Origin: JALOTE01 sp031422195
Lineage (GTDB): Bacteria; Pseudomonadota; Alphaproteobacteria; Rhizobiales; Rhizobiaceae
Length of the DNA stretch: 43,493 nt
Assembly (NCBI GenBank): GCA_031422195.1
Contig: JANOPZ010000026.1
Span: 1-43,493, forward strand
Reading direction: 5' to 3'
Part shown: piece after piece, positions 1-8,707 of the stretch
How the letters are laid out: each line of letters starts with the position of its first letter
Position numbering within the stretch: position 1 is the first letter of the stretch
Translations under genes and position numbers: made by a program
The notes under the pieces: generated by a model
The model's input: the letters and a program-made list of their open reading frames with translations, nothing else
Databases searched by the model: none
What the model was told of the DNA's origin: nothing

Positions 1-369
1 CACCAAGGCTGAAACGCCATGTTCGATCATGGAGCCGACCACTTGGGCCTGCAAAACAGGGTCTTCATCGGTGTTGGCGATCACAGTGGCATAGCCACGT
101 GCTGAAAACGCCATTTGTGCGGATGTGGCAAATTCGGTGAAGAACGGATTGCGCAAATCGTTGATCACAAGGCCGATCAAGCCGACATTAGACGAGCGCA
201 AATTGGCCGCTGCACGGTTATAAACGTAACCGATGGCGGCCATCGCTTCACGCACGCTAACGCGTGTCTCCTCCTTCACCAGCGGGCTGTTTTGCAGCAC
301 CAAACTGACGGTGGATTTTGACACACCGGCTTTTTCAGCAACTTCGATAATGGTCGGGCGCTTTAACAT
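1..369 (-). CDS. LacI-family transcriptional regulator, N-terminal part (cut by window edge)
   Basis: A frame open from the left window edge encodes the first 123 residues of a LacI-type repressor. Residues about 5-25 form the N-terminal helix-turn-helix (TIIEVAEKAGVSKSTVS), followed by the hinge-helix region (YNRAAANLRS) and the start of the periplasmic-binding-protein-like domain (VGLIGLVINDLRNPFF). The ATG at 369 lies 12 bases after the DUF993 stop, so the gene is the last visible member of the leftward catabolic cluster. By family knowledge it should bind a small-molecule inducer and repress sugar-use genes. By inference it controls this cluster, and the palindrome at 14908-14921 is a candidate operator. 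The rest of the ligand-binding domain lies outside the window. Confidence 0.92.
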   Translation of the reverse strand, partial: MLKRPTIIEVAEKAGVSKSTVSLVLQNSPLVKEETRVSVREAMAAIGYVYNRAAANLRSSNVGLIGLVINDLRNPFFTEFATSAQMAFSARGYATVIANTDEDPVLQAQVVGSMIEHGVSALV

Positions 370-381
370 ACCAATGTCATG

Positions 382-1542
382 TCACATGCCGTGCATCGCC
401 AATAGGGCGCGCATGCGGTTTTCCGCAAGTTCTGGCTTGGCAAGCAGCCGCGCTGCTGCTGCCAGCCGGTAGATTTCCGCATAATGCGTAATTTCGCGGC
501 TGGATTGAAAACCGCCCGGCATGATGAAATGCTTTTGGGTGCCATTGAGCCAGCTTAGAAATGCAATACCGGCTTTGTAAAACCGTGTTGGCGCTTTGAA
601 AATTTCACGGCTGAGTGGAACTGTGGGTTCAAACAAAGCATCATATGTGGCAAGATCACCTTTTGCCAAAGCCTCAAGGGCTTGAGAAGCAGCCGGCGCA
701 ATAGCCGCAAAAATTCCGAGAAGCGCATGGGAATAATGCATGCCGTTACCGGCAATCAAAGGCGCATAATTAAAATCATCACCCGTATAAAGCCGGACAC
801 CTTCTGGTAAACGTGCACGGAACGCTACTTCATGGGCTTCGTCGAGGAGTGAAATTTTAATGCCATCAACTTTGGATGGATTTTCTTGGATTAAACTCAA
901 TACAAAATCTGTGGCTTTGCCAACATCCTTGCTGCCCCAATAGCCGCCCAGCGCCGGGTCAAACATATCGCCCAGCCAATGCAAAATGACAGGCTCTTGC
1001 GCCCCGTCAATCAAACGGCGATAGACATGGCGATAGGTGGCTTCATCAGCATTGATTGCTGTAAACGACCGCGATGCCATTAAAATCAGCTGGCCGCCCG
1101 CTTTTTCAATGGCTTCAATTTGCAGCTCATATGCGGCAATTATTGCGTCCGCATCGCGCAAGTCGGCTAGAGCCACGTGGTCAGTCCCTGCACCGCAGGC
1201 CACCCGCGGCGCCATCGGGTGAGCTTTGGCGGCAACCATTGTGCGCTCAATCAGTTCTTTGGCTGTCAGCCAGTCAACACCCATGCCGCGCTGCGCAGTA
1301 TCCATTGCTTCGGCAAGCCCCAACCCCTGATCCCAGAGTTGAACGCGGAAATTAAGCGTTGATTCCCAATCGACGGCAGGCCGCGTATCCCATGGCGCGC
1401 GTTCACGCAGCGGGTCTGATACGATATGGGCGGCAGCAAAGGCCGTGCGGGTCAGCGGCACAAGCGGCGCGCGGGCAACCAACGGTTCAGATGTAATGGT
1501 GAAACCCTCGAGGGTTCCGGCATAAGTTGGCAGTGTCAGCAT
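382..1542 (-). CDS. DUF993 family protein (dihydrodipicolinate synthase-like TIM barrel)
   Basis: The 386-residue product matches, from memory, the DUF993 family, which is distantly related to the class I aldolase/dihydrodipicolinate synthase barrels. The segment GIKISLLDE near the middle places a lysine where those barrels carry their Schiff-base lysine. Other family-like segments are LHWLGDMFDPALGGYWG and the C-terminal FIMPGGFQSSREI. The ATG at 1542 is preferred over the upstream TTG at 1548 because it is an ATG and lies about 8 bases after a GGGGCG stretch. It overlaps or abuts the Dabb gene, so the two are translationally coupled. In this cluster a retro-aldol or lyase step on an oxidised sugar or keto acid is a reasonable inference, but no reaction is established. 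Confidence 0.85.
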   Translation of the reverse strand: MLTLPTYAGTLEGFTITSEPLVARAPLVPLTRTAFAAAHIVSDPLRERAPWDTRPAVDWESTLNFRVQLWDQGLGLAEAMDTAQRGMGVDWLTAKELIERTMVAAKAHPMAPRVACGAGTDHVALADLRDADAIIAAYELQIEAIEKAGGQLILMASRSFTAINADEATYRHVYRRLIDGAQEPVILHWLGDMFDPALGGYWGSKDVGKATDFVLSLIQENPSKVDGIKISLLDEAHEVAFRARLPEGVRLYTGDDFNYAPLIAGNGMHYSHALLGIFAAIAPAASQALEALAKGDLATYDALFEPTVPLSREIFKAPTRFYKAGIAFLSWLNGTQKHFIMPGGFQSSREITHYAEIYRLAAAARLLAKPELAENRMRALLAMHGM

Positions 1543-1544
1543 AT

Positions 1545-1880
1545 TCAAACGCCCCGGCTGGCCGGATTTTCATCAACCGGCAAATCAAAAACTAAAATTC
1601 CATCGATGCCACCGATTGCGCTGGCAACCAAAGCTGCGCCCACACGCTTATGATCAGGGTGGTCTTGATAGGCTTGAAGAGCTTCCCAAGAGGCAAAATC
1701 TGCAACAAAGCCATGTCTATAACCGCGTTCAATTTGCTCTGGGCTTTGGCTTTTGCCGGACGTGACAGCGAGCACGCCGGGTAAGATTTGTTGAATAGCG
1801 TGGAGATCAGCGAAGATGGCCTCAATAGCCGCTTCGCCGACTTCAGGCTTAAACTTGATCAGGACAATATGACGTATCAT
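1545..1880 (-). CDS. Dabb (stress-responsive alpha/beta barrel) domain protein
   Basis: This 111-residue protein begins MIRHIVLIKFKPEV and carries the typical Dabb features: a first beta strand with a conserved histidine, a helix, then the GFVADF strand and YQDHPDHKRV. These small ferredoxin-like proteins form dimers. Some are lyases, cyclases or isomerases in catabolic or polyketide pathways, while many have no known reaction. Its 3' end touches the DUF993 start and its ATG lies 4 bases after the GMC stop, so it sits in the middle of the operon. A role as a small isomerase or lyase acting with DUF993 is inferred from context only. Confidence 0.85.
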   Translation of the reverse strand: MIRHIVLIKFKPEVGEAAIEAIFADLHAIQQILPGVLAVTSGKSQSPEQIERGYRHGFVADFASWEALQAYQDHPDHKRVGAALVASAIGGIDGILVFDLPVDENPASRGV

Positions 1881-1884
1881 TGGC

Positions 1885-3465
1885 TTAAATCCCTTGATCG
1901 GCGCGGATCATATTAGCGGCTTTTTCGCCAATCATGATCGCTGCTGCATTGGTGTTGGAAGAAATTACCGTCGGCATGATCGAAGCATCTGCGACCCGCA
2001 AATTTTCAATGCCGTTGAATTTAAGTCTTGGGGTAACGACCGCAGACGGATCTGAACCCATGCGGCAAGTGCCTGCCGGATGATGATCGGTCTTGGAATG
2101 GGTGCAGGCATAGTTGAAATAATCTTCATCCGTTACAATTTTTGGCCCCGGCAAACGCTCGGCCAGCACAAACGGTTTCAGTGCATTTTGCGCCATGATT
2201 TCGCGCGCGATTTTAAGGCCTTTAATCGACATTTCCTTGTCATAAGGGTCTGCCCAGTAGTTTGGGTCTATCAAGGGCGCGGCATTCGGGTCCGCGTTTG
2301 CCAAGCGCACTGTGCCGCGTGAACGCGGGCGTAAATAAGCTGAATTCAACGTCACGCCGCCATTGGGCATTGCAGCAACGCCAGCTTCAATTCCTGAGCC
2401 TAACCCTAAGTGAAATTGGATGTCGGGCGAGCGGGCGTTTTCATCAGCATACCAAAAGCCGCCGGTTTCAAACAGGCTGGAGGCAACCGGACCTTTGCGC
2501 GTGAGAATATATTGTAATCCGGCAACAGCCGACCAAAGCGGCTTGGCATAGCGATCATAGGTGTGCGGGCCAGTACATTCGGCAATGACAAACAGGTCAA
2601 GATGGTCTTGCAGGTTTGAGCCAACGCCCGGCTGATCGAGCACCACATCTATCCCCATATCGCGCAAGTGGTCGGCAGGGCCAATGCCCGACAGCATCAA
2701 CATACGCGGCGAGCCGATTGCGCCCGATGATAGGATCACTTCACGGGCGGCCTCAAACTTGGTGCCATCCAGCAATTCAACGCCCGTTGCACGGCCTTTG
2801 TCTATGACAATGCGCTTTACCTGCGCGCCGGTTTTAACCCTTAAATTTTTGCGGTTTCGTGCGGGCGCAAGATAGGCCATTGCGGCTGATGAGCGACGGG
2901 AATTTTTCTGCGTTAACTGATAATAGCCAACGCCATCCTGTTTTTCACCCGTCATATCCATATTGCGCGGAATGCCGATTTCAGCGGCGGCCTTGAAATA
3001 GGCCTCGCAAATGGGAAGTGGCGCGGAAGGTTGTGAAACGCCGAGCGGGCCACCTTTGCCGTGATATTTATTATCGTAAGTGTCGTTGTCTTCTGCCTTG
3101 CGAAAAAAAGGCAACACATCGTCATAGCCCCAGCCATCGCAACCCATTTGCCGCCATTCGTCGTAATCGGCTGCATTGCCGCGCGTGTAAATCTGCGCGT
3201 TAATGGACGAGCCGCCGCCAATGACTTTGGCCTGCGTATAGCGGATGACCATATGGTTCATGTGGCGTTGTGGCACTGTTTGCCAGCCCCACGAGCCAAG
3301 GCCCTTGGTCATTTTAGCAAAACCTGCCGGTAAATGGTAAAACGGGTGACGGTCACGCCCGCCCGCTTCCAGCAGCAACACAGTGATAGACGGGTTTTCA
3401 GACAGGCGCGCTGCAATCACGCTGCCCGCCGAACCACCGCCAATAATGATAAAATCATAAGTCAT
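1885..3465 (-). CDS. GMC-family FAD-dependent oxidoreductase (choline dehydrogenase/alkanol dehydrogenase-like)
   Basis: The 526-residue protein opens with the FAD-binding Rossmann motif IIGGGSAGSVIAARL (residues about 6-20). It contains the GMC signatures KVIGGGSSINAQIY and SSGAIGSPRMLMLSGIG. The catalytic pair is visible near the C-terminus: histidine in TDHHPAGTCRMG (about 461-462) and asparagine in SSNTNAA (about 504-506). Length and motifs fit the BetA/AlkJ branch, which oxidises primary or secondary alcohols and passes electrons to the respiratory chain or to oxygen. No signal peptide is seen, so it is probably cytoplasmic or peripherally membrane-bound. It is one of two distinct GMC enzymes in the cluster. 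The actual substrate is unknown. Confidence 0.93.
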   Translation of the reverse strand: MTYDFIIIGGGSAGSVIAARLSENPSITVLLLEAGGRDRHPFYHLPAGFAKMTKGLGSWGWQTVPQRHMNHMVIRYTQAKVIGGGSSINAQIYTRGNAADYDEWRQMGCDGWGYDDVLPFFRKAEDNDTYDNKYHGKGGPLGVSQPSAPLPICEAYFKAAAEIGIPRNMDMTGEKQDGVGYYQLTQKNSRRSSAAMAYLAPARNRKNLRVKTGAQVKRIVIDKGRATGVELLDGTKFEAAREVILSSGAIGSPRMLMLSGIGPADHLRDMGIDVVLDQPGVGSNLQDHLDLFVIAECTGPHTYDRYAKPLWSAVAGLQYILTRKGPVASSLFETGGFWYADENARSPDIQFHLGLGSGIEAGVAAMPNGGVTLNSAYLRPRSRGTVRLANADPNAAPLIDPNYWADPYDKEMSIKGLKIAREIMAQNALKPFVLAERLPGPKIVTDEDYFNYACTHSKTDHHPAGTCRMGSDPSAVVTPRLKFNGIENLRVADASIMPTVISSNTNAAAIMIGEKAANMIRADQGI

Positions 3466-3474
3466 CGGCTCGCC

Positions 3475-4188
3475 TTAAAGTTTTGGAATATGAAGGCCGC
3501 CACCCGCATCAATTACGGTGCCGGTCGAAAACGGCAATGCGCCAGATGCCAGTGCCGAACAGACAGCTGCAATGTCTTCGGGCAGGCCCCAGCGCGCTTG
3601 CGGTACCAGACCTTTGGCAATCAAATCATCATATTTTGAAGTAACGCCAGCGGTCATATCGGTTTTGATAATGCCGGGGCGCACTTCAAACACATCAATG
3701 CCGTCCCCTGCCAGCCGTAAAGCGATGCCCTTTGCAAACATTGCGAGCCCTGCTTTTGACATGCAGTAATCAAGCCGTTCCGGTGATGCCAAATTTGCCG
3801 AAGCAGAGGTGATGAATTGTATTGAACGGCGTGTGTCGACAGTGGTTGCAAGCATTGCTCTGGCGACGGCTTGGGTGAAAAACACGGTGCCGCGCAAATT
3901 GACATTTATCACAGTGTCGAAGGTTTCAGACGCCAGTTCCATAAAATCACCGCGCTTGGGAGAGGCAATTCCGGCATTGTTAATGAGGCAATCAATGCGG
4001 CCGTGGCGGGCCATAATTGCGGCAACAACGGCGTCATGGGTTTGAATTGCGCCAAGCTCAAACCCAAATTCATCTGCTGACGGTGTACGGTTAAGGCGCG
4101 CAACGATAAAGCCATCGGCTTCCAGTTTGGCGGCAATGGCCGCGCCAATGCCGCGGGCCGTACCGGTGACAATTGCAACGCGTTTCAT
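3475..4188 (-). CDS. SDR-family NAD(P)-dependent oxidoreductase
   Basis: The 237-residue classical short-chain dehydrogenase has the cofactor loop TGTARGIG (residues about 8-15), NNAG in CLINNAGIAS, a serine in FITSASAN, and the YxxxK pair in DYCMSKAG. The C-terminal GALPFSTGTVIDAGGG is typical of 3-oxoacyl-ACP-reductase-like SDRs. The ATG overlaps the stop of the upstream GMC gene by 4 bases, so translation is coupled. It probably interconverts a hydroxyl and a keto group on the same substrate series as the flanking GMC enzymes. Direction and substrate cannot be read from the sequence. Confidence 0.92.
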   Translation of the reverse strand: MKRVAIVTGTARGIGAAIAAKLEADGFIVARLNRTPSADEFGFELGAIQTHDAVVAAIMARHGRIDCLINNAGIASPKRGDFMELASETFDTVINVNLRGTVFFTQAVARAMLATTVDTRRSIQFITSASANLASPERLDYCMSKAGLAMFAKGIALRLAGDGIDVFEVRPGIIKTDMTAGVTSKYDDLIAKGLVPQARWGLPEDIAAVCSALASGALPFSTGTVIDAGGGLHIPKL

Positions 4189-5696
4189 GGGGCAAACTCC
4201 AATGTTTTAATATGGTCGGCCACACGCAGCGCCTGAGCCGCCACGGTTAATGAAGGGTTGACAGCAGCAGAGGTCGGCAGGCAACCGGCGTCAACAACAT
4301 AAAGGTTTTTATGATCCCAGGTTTGGCAATAAGGGTTCAGAACCGATGTCTTAGAATCAAGCCCTATCCGCACCGTTCCGCATTGGTGGGAGGGCAAACG
4401 CCCGTCAACCCGTGTGGAAAATGTCATCCAATAGCCAGCCTTCAACATGGCTTGCCGCGTGGCAACACACAGCTTTTCATGGGCCTGCAGGTTAGAAGGT
4501 TTCCAATCCAAAATAATCTGTTCGCCCTCAATGCGCACGCGGCTTTCTGGCCGCGGCAGGTCTTCTGAAACCAAATACCAATCCACCATTCTGCGGCTCA
4601 GCCATTTTAAGGCCCATTCCGGCATGAACCATAAAACGGTTTTGAGGATGGGTGCACTCACTTTGCCCAGCAATTGCACTTGTCCTAAAGGGCCGCTGTG
4701 CTCGGTGTTGCCAAAGTAAAAATCATTAAAATGGATGGTCTTTTGATAAACGGAATCGTTGAGACGAAATGGATTAAACGCCAACATGAACGTGGCATTA
4801 TGGTTCATGAAATTGCGCCCGACCTGATCAGAGCTATTGGCCAAGCCGTTGGGGTTTTGGTGGCTGGCCGAGCGCAATAATAACACCGATGAGCGCACCG
4901 CACCTGCAGCCAGCACAACCCGTTGAGGCGATATTCGCTCATCAATGCCATTGCGGCGATAGATGATTGCACTGATGTTGTTATCGGCGTCGGTTTCAAG
5001 CCGCACCACATCGCAGTTGGTTTCAAGCGTGATGTTAGGGTCTTTCAATGCCGTGGCCAGTCCGCAGCTTTCCGCATCCATTTTGCCGGTTAATGTATCA
5101 GGGTAAGCGTCAAATGGCGTTGGCGCGCGTTTGAGCCAACGATCAATATCGACACCCAGCGGCAGGCTTGCAGGGTTTAGACCCGCGTTTGCAAGATAGG
5201 CTCTAACGCGTTCAATGGCAGGCTCATCCGGCACCGGGCCGTGCGGGTAGGGCTGTGAATGATGAGGTTCGGTCGCATCCTCGCCCGCAACGCCGCGCAC
5301 CTGATAGAGCTGTTCGGCCCGCGAATAATACGGTTCTAATTCTTCATAAGAAAACGGCCAAGCCGGTGAAACGCCGCCTTCAGGAAAGGCGAGTTCCAAG
5401 AAATCTTCTTTGCGATAACGAAACAAAACCGCGCCATAAAACTTGGTGTTACCGCCGACGACATAATAATTGCCGGGGTTGAAGGCTTTTCCATCTTTAT
5501 CCAGCCAATTTTCTTTGGGACGGAAAAACCCGCGTTGAAAAATCGCACGTGCATCGCGTGTTTCCGGCGTGTCTTTGAGATGGTCGCCTTTTTCTAAAAT
5601 CAAGATACGAAGGCCCGAGCCTGCCAGCCCGGCTGCAAGCGTCGCGCCTCCCATGCCGGAGCCGATAATTACAATATCAGGGGTTTGGGCGGGCAT
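4185..5696 (-). CDS. GMC-family oxidoreductase, sugar/pyranose-oxidoreductase-like branch
   Basis: The 503-residue protein has a FAD-binding IIGSGMGGATLAAGLAG near the N-terminus and EKGDHL at the end of the second strand. The segment YYVVGGNTKFYGAVLFRYR resembles the flavin-attachment/substrate region of pyranose oxidase-like and sugar 3-dehydrogenase-like GMC proteins. The C-terminal half carries SHQCGTVRIG (catalytic histidine) and AAVNPSLTVAAQ (asparagine). It is clearly different from the other GMC protein in this operon. The ATG at 5696 is preferred over TTG at 5699; it follows the ATPase stop by 6 bases. From family resemblance and the adjacent sugar transporter, oxidation of a ring hydroxyl of a sugar is plausible but unproven. 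Confidence 0.88.
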   Translation of the reverse strand: MPAQTPDIVIIGSGMGGATLAAGLAGSGLRILILEKGDHLKDTPETRDARAIFQRGFFRPKENWLDKDGKAFNPGNYYVVGGNTKFYGAVLFRYRKEDFLELAFPEGGVSPAWPFSYEELEPYYSRAEQLYQVRGVAGEDATEPHHSQPYPHGPVPDEPAIERVRAYLANAGLNPASLPLGVDIDRWLKRAPTPFDAYPDTLTGKMDAESCGLATALKDPNITLETNCDVVRLETDADNNISAIIYRRNGIDERISPQRVVLAAGAVRSSVLLLRSASHQNPNGLANSSDQVGRNFMNHNATFMLAFNPFRLNDSVYQKTIHFNDFYFGNTEHSGPLGQVQLLGKVSAPILKTVLWFMPEWALKWLSRRMVDWYLVSEDLPRPESRVRIEGEQIILDWKPSNLQAHEKLCVATRQAMLKAGYWMTFSTRVDGRLPSHQCGTVRIGLDSKTSVLNPYCQTWDHKNLYVVDAGCLPTSAAVNPSLTVAAQALRVADHIKTLEFAP

Positions 5697-5702
5697 CAAA
5701 GA

Positions 5703-6827
5703 TTACAACCGGTTTTGTGTTTCAGGGTCGAACAGAACAGCCTTATCAAGATTAAATGCAAACGGCACGGTTTGACCGGGCCTCACAACAACATCGGCAC
5801 GCATCCGTGACGTGACTTCTTTGCCCGCCAAATGTGTAATGACAAATGTATCGGAGCCAGCCGGTTCCACCAGTTCAACGCGGCCTTCAAGCAAGGCGAC
5901 CGCATTGGAATTGCGGTCGGCCCCATCCTTGTCGGTGACAGCTTCAGGCCTGATACCGAGAATGACTTTTTGCCCTGCCATAAGCGTTGTGCTGACGATG
6001 CTTGATGGAATGGCCAGTCGCACGGGTTTACCGTCTTGCACCAATTCTAGCTCCATCCCGCCTTTGGCTTCAGCCACAGTTGCGGACAAAAGGTTCATAG
6101 AAGGTGAGCCCATGAAGTCGGCAACAAAAATGTTAGCCGGCTTGGTATAAATCTCATGCGGTGTCCCGAATTGCTGCAATTCTCCGTCTTTGAGCACAGC
6201 AATTTTTGTGGCGAGCGTCATCGCCTCGATCTGGTCGTGGGTTACATAAATAATTGTTTTGCCGGTGGCCGCATGAAGCCGTTTGATTTCAAGCCGCATA
6301 TCAACACGCAATTTGGCATCGAGGTTGGACAACGGCTCATCAAACAAAAACAATTTGGGGTCGCGCACCAAGGCGCGGCCCATAGCAACACGCTGGCGCT
6401 GGCCGCCTGACAATTGGCTTGGCTTACGGTCAAGCAAATGGCTGATTTGCAGCGTTTTGGCGACTTTCGCTATCGCCACCTCGCGCTCTGCTTTTGGCAC
6501 GCCGCGCATTTCCATGCCAAATGCAATGTTTCCGCCAACCGTCATATTGGGGTACAGCGCATAGGATTGAAACACCATGGCAATATCGCGTTTTGACGGG
6601 TGGAGATCATTAATCGACTGACCGTCAACACTGATTGTGCCGTCTGAAATTGGTTCAAGCCCGGCAATGGTATTGAGCAACGTTGATTTGCCGCAGCCCG
6701 ACGGGCCAACCAAAACCAGAAAGCCGCCTTTATCCAACTCAAGGTTTATGCCCTTCAAGATTTCGAGATCGCCAAAGCGTTTTCGCAGGCCCGTAATCTG
6801 CATGAACGGGGTTGATGGTGCAGACAT
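5703..6827 (-). CDS. ABC transporter ATP-binding protein (UgpC/MalK-type, CUT1)
   Basis: The 374-residue ATPase shows Walker A GPSGCGKSTLL, the Q-loop in VFQSYALYPNMTV, the signature LSGGQRQRVAMGRAL, Walker B LFLFDEPLSNLD and the switch histidine in VTHDQIEAM. About 140 further C-terminal residues (GIRPEAVTDKDG onward) form a TOBE regulatory domain as in MalK and UgpC. It energises import through the two permeases encoded immediately upstream. The start lies 5 bases after the permease stop. MalK-type ATPases can serve several CUT1 importers, so it may not be exclusive to this substrate. Confidence 0.95.
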   Translation of the reverse strand: MSAPSTPFMQITGLRKRFGDLEILKGINLELDKGGFLVLVGPSGCGKSTLLNTIAGLEPISDGTISVDGQSINDLHPSKRDIAMVFQSYALYPNMTVGGNIAFGMEMRGVPKAEREVAIAKVAKTLQISHLLDRKPSQLSGGQRQRVAMGRALVRDPKLFLFDEPLSNLDAKLRVDMRLEIKRLHAATGKTIIYVTHDQIEAMTLATKIAVLKDGELQQFGTPHEIYTKPANIFVADFMGSPSMNLLSATVAEAKGGMELELVQDGKPVRLAIPSSIVSTTLMAGQKVILGIRPEAVTDKDGADRNSNAVALLEGRVELVEPAGSDTFVITHLAGKEVTSRMRADVVVRPGQTVPFAFNLDKAVLFDPETQNRL

Positions 6828-6832
6828 GATGA

Positions 6833-7717
6833 TTAGCCTTTCACGGCGCCCGCCATCAAGCCGCGCACGAAGTAGCGGCCCGAGACGACATAAACGATAA
6901 GGGTGGGAAGTGCGGCAAGTATGGCACCGGCAAAATGCACATTGTATTCTTTGACGCCCGTTGATGAATTGACGAGATTGTTGAGCGCAACCGTCATGGG
7001 AAATGAGTCATAGTCTGAAAAGGACGCGCCAAACAGAAAGTCATTCCATACGTTTGTGAATTGCCAAATGACGGTGACGATGATGATTGGCAGCGACAGT
7101 GGCAGCAAAATGCGGGTGAAAATTTTGAAGAAACCCGCGCCATCAATCATGGCGGACCGAACAAGTTCGGTTGGAAATGCCGCATAAAAATTACGGAAAA
7201 ACAATGTGGTAAACCCGAGCCCATAAACCGTGTGCACCAAAATCAAACCGGGAATTGTGCCTGAAAGCCCAAGAAAACCCAGCACGGCAGCCATCGGAAT
7301 AATGACAATTTGAAACGGAATGAAACAGGAAAACAGCATCAGGCCAAAAACATAATTATCGCCCGGAAAGCGCCATTTCGTCAGCACATAGCCATTCAAC
7401 GCGCCCAGCATCGTTGCAATGGCTACAGCAGGGATGACCATTAAAAACGAGTTGGTGAAATAAGGCAGCAGGCCGGTTGGGCTGACACCGATTTGTGCCG
7501 TTGACCATGCAGAACGCCATGGATCAAGGGTCCAAGTTTGCGGCAGGTTTAGCATTTGGCCTTGCCGGATTTCTTGAAGTGGTTTGAGCGAATTCACCAC
7601 CATCACATAAAGCGGCAGCAAATAATAAACCGCGATAATGATCAACATTGCATAGATAAATGCACGTGTTAGCGGCGAAGTGCGGATGGCGATATTCTGA
7701 GACGGTGCGGCGCTCAT
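6833..7717 (-). CDS. Carbohydrate ABC transporter permease, MalG-type
   Basis: The 294-residue integral membrane protein has about six hydrophobic segments. The cytoplasmic EAA loop is visible as RSAMIDGAGFFKIFTRILLPLSLP, the contact site for the ATPase. The N-terminal order (first segment, then VVNSLKPLQEIRQG) is typical of the MalG/UgpE partner of CUT1 importers. Its ATG overlaps the stop of the other permease gene by 4 bases, consistent with equal expression of the two halves of the channel. Confidence 0.94.
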   Translation of the reverse strand: MSAAPSQNIAIRTSPLTRAFIYAMLIIIAVYYLLPLYVMVVNSLKPLQEIRQGQMLNLPQTWTLDPWRSAWSTAQIGVSPTGLLPYFTNSFLMVIPAVAIATMLGALNGYVLTKWRFPGDNYVFGLMLFSCFIPFQIVIIPMAAVLGFLGLSGTIPGLILVHTVYGLGFTTLFFRNFYAAFPTELVRSAMIDGAGFFKIFTRILLPLSLPIIIVTVIWQFTNVWNDFLFGASFSDYDSFPMTVALNNLVNSSTGVKEYNVHFAGAILAALPTLIVYVVSGRYFVRGLMAGAVKG

Positions 7718-8640
7718 TGTTGCTGCTTCCCTTGAGCCAGTTCGCTATAAAGATAAGGCACGATCACCGCTGCAATCATGCACAGCATGACAATGGCAGA
7801 TGATGCGCCAAGGCCCATGGATTGCCGGGTAAATGTGAAATCATACATGGCAATGGCTGGCACGTAGGTGGCGCGGCCGGGGCCGCCGCCGGTCATGGCA
7901 ATGACAAGATCATAAGATTTGATCGACAAATGTGCCAGAACAACAAACGCCGACAGAAATGCCGGGCGCATCATGGGTATAATTATGCGGCTATAAAGGT
8001 GCCAATTAGAAGCGCCATCAATTTGTGCGGCTTTCAAAATCTCATTGTCAATACCGCGCAGGCCCGCCAAAAACATCGCCATGACAAAGCCGGACGATTG
8101 CCAGACGGCGGCAATAACGATGGTGTAGATTGCAAAATTGCTGTCTTTAATCCAACGAAACGAAAAGCTGGCCCAACCCCAGCTGTGCATCACAGCCTCA
8201 AGGCCAATGCCGGGGTCAAGAAACCATTTCCAAGCAACGCCGGTTACAATGAAAGACAGCGCCATCGGATAAAGATAAATTGGGCGCAGCAGGCCCTCAC
8301 CACGGATTTTCTGGTCAAGTAAAATAGCCAAAGCCAAGCCGATAATGGTACAAAGCACAATATAAGACGGCGCAAAAATGGCGAGGTTCTTCAGCGAAAT
8401 TTGCCAGTTGCGGTGCTCAAACAAGGTCACATAATTGGTCAGGCCAATATAATTTGTGTAATCATTGGGCAGCATTTTGGCATTGGTGAAACTGAGCCAC
8501 AGCGTAAAAATAATGAAGCCGTATACGCATAGAAGAATGGCCGCAAAACTCGGCGCCAGTACCAGTTTTGGCAAATTATCCTGAAGCCAGCGCACGGCAT
8601 TTGTTCTGCCGCGCGACACAGGCTGTGTCACTGTCGCCAT
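7714..8640 (-). CDS. Carbohydrate ABC transporter permease, MalF-type
   Basis: The 308-residue membrane protein has about six transmembrane segments and the EAA loop ILKAAQIDGASNWHLYSRIIIP. It is the MalF/UgpA-type partner of the following permease, with which its stop overlaps. The N-terminal cytoplasmic stretch (about 25 residues) precedes the first membrane helix. A stem-loop lies between its start and the binding-protein gene upstream, which may lower permease expression relative to the binding protein. Confidence 0.94.
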   Translation of the reverse strand: MATVTQPVSRGRTNAVRWLQDNLPKLVLAPSFAAILLCVYGFIIFTLWLSFTNAKMLPNDYTNYIGLTNYVTLFEHRNWQISLKNLAIFAPSYIVLCTIIGLALAILLDQKIRGEGLLRPIYLYPMALSFIVTGVAWKWFLDPGIGLEAVMHSWGWASFSFRWIKDSNFAIYTIVIAAVWQSSGFVMAMFLAGLRGIDNEILKAAQIDGASNWHLYSRIIIPMMRPAFLSAFVVLAHLSIKSYDLVIAMTGGGPGRATYVPAIAMYDFTFTRQSMGLGASSAIVMLCMIAAVIVPYLYSELAQGKQQQ

Positions 8641-8668
8641 GTAATCCTCCCAATCTACTCGTCAAATA

Positions 8669-8697
8669 CCGGGCGCAACGCATATGGCTGCGCCCGG
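8669..8697 (-). promoter_or_regulatory. Intercistronic stem-loop between binding-protein and permease genes
   Basis: A perfect 9-bp inverted repeat (CCGGGCGCA / TGCGCCCGG) with an 11-base loop fills the 67-base gap after the binding-protein stop. On the transcribed minus strand only a short run of T precedes it and no U-run follows, so it is not a classical terminator. In CUT1 operons such hairpins commonly protect the 3' end of the binding-protein message and give it a higher dose than the permeases; that role here is inferred. Confidence 0.7.
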
Positions 8698-8707
8698 AAA
8701 AGCCAAT

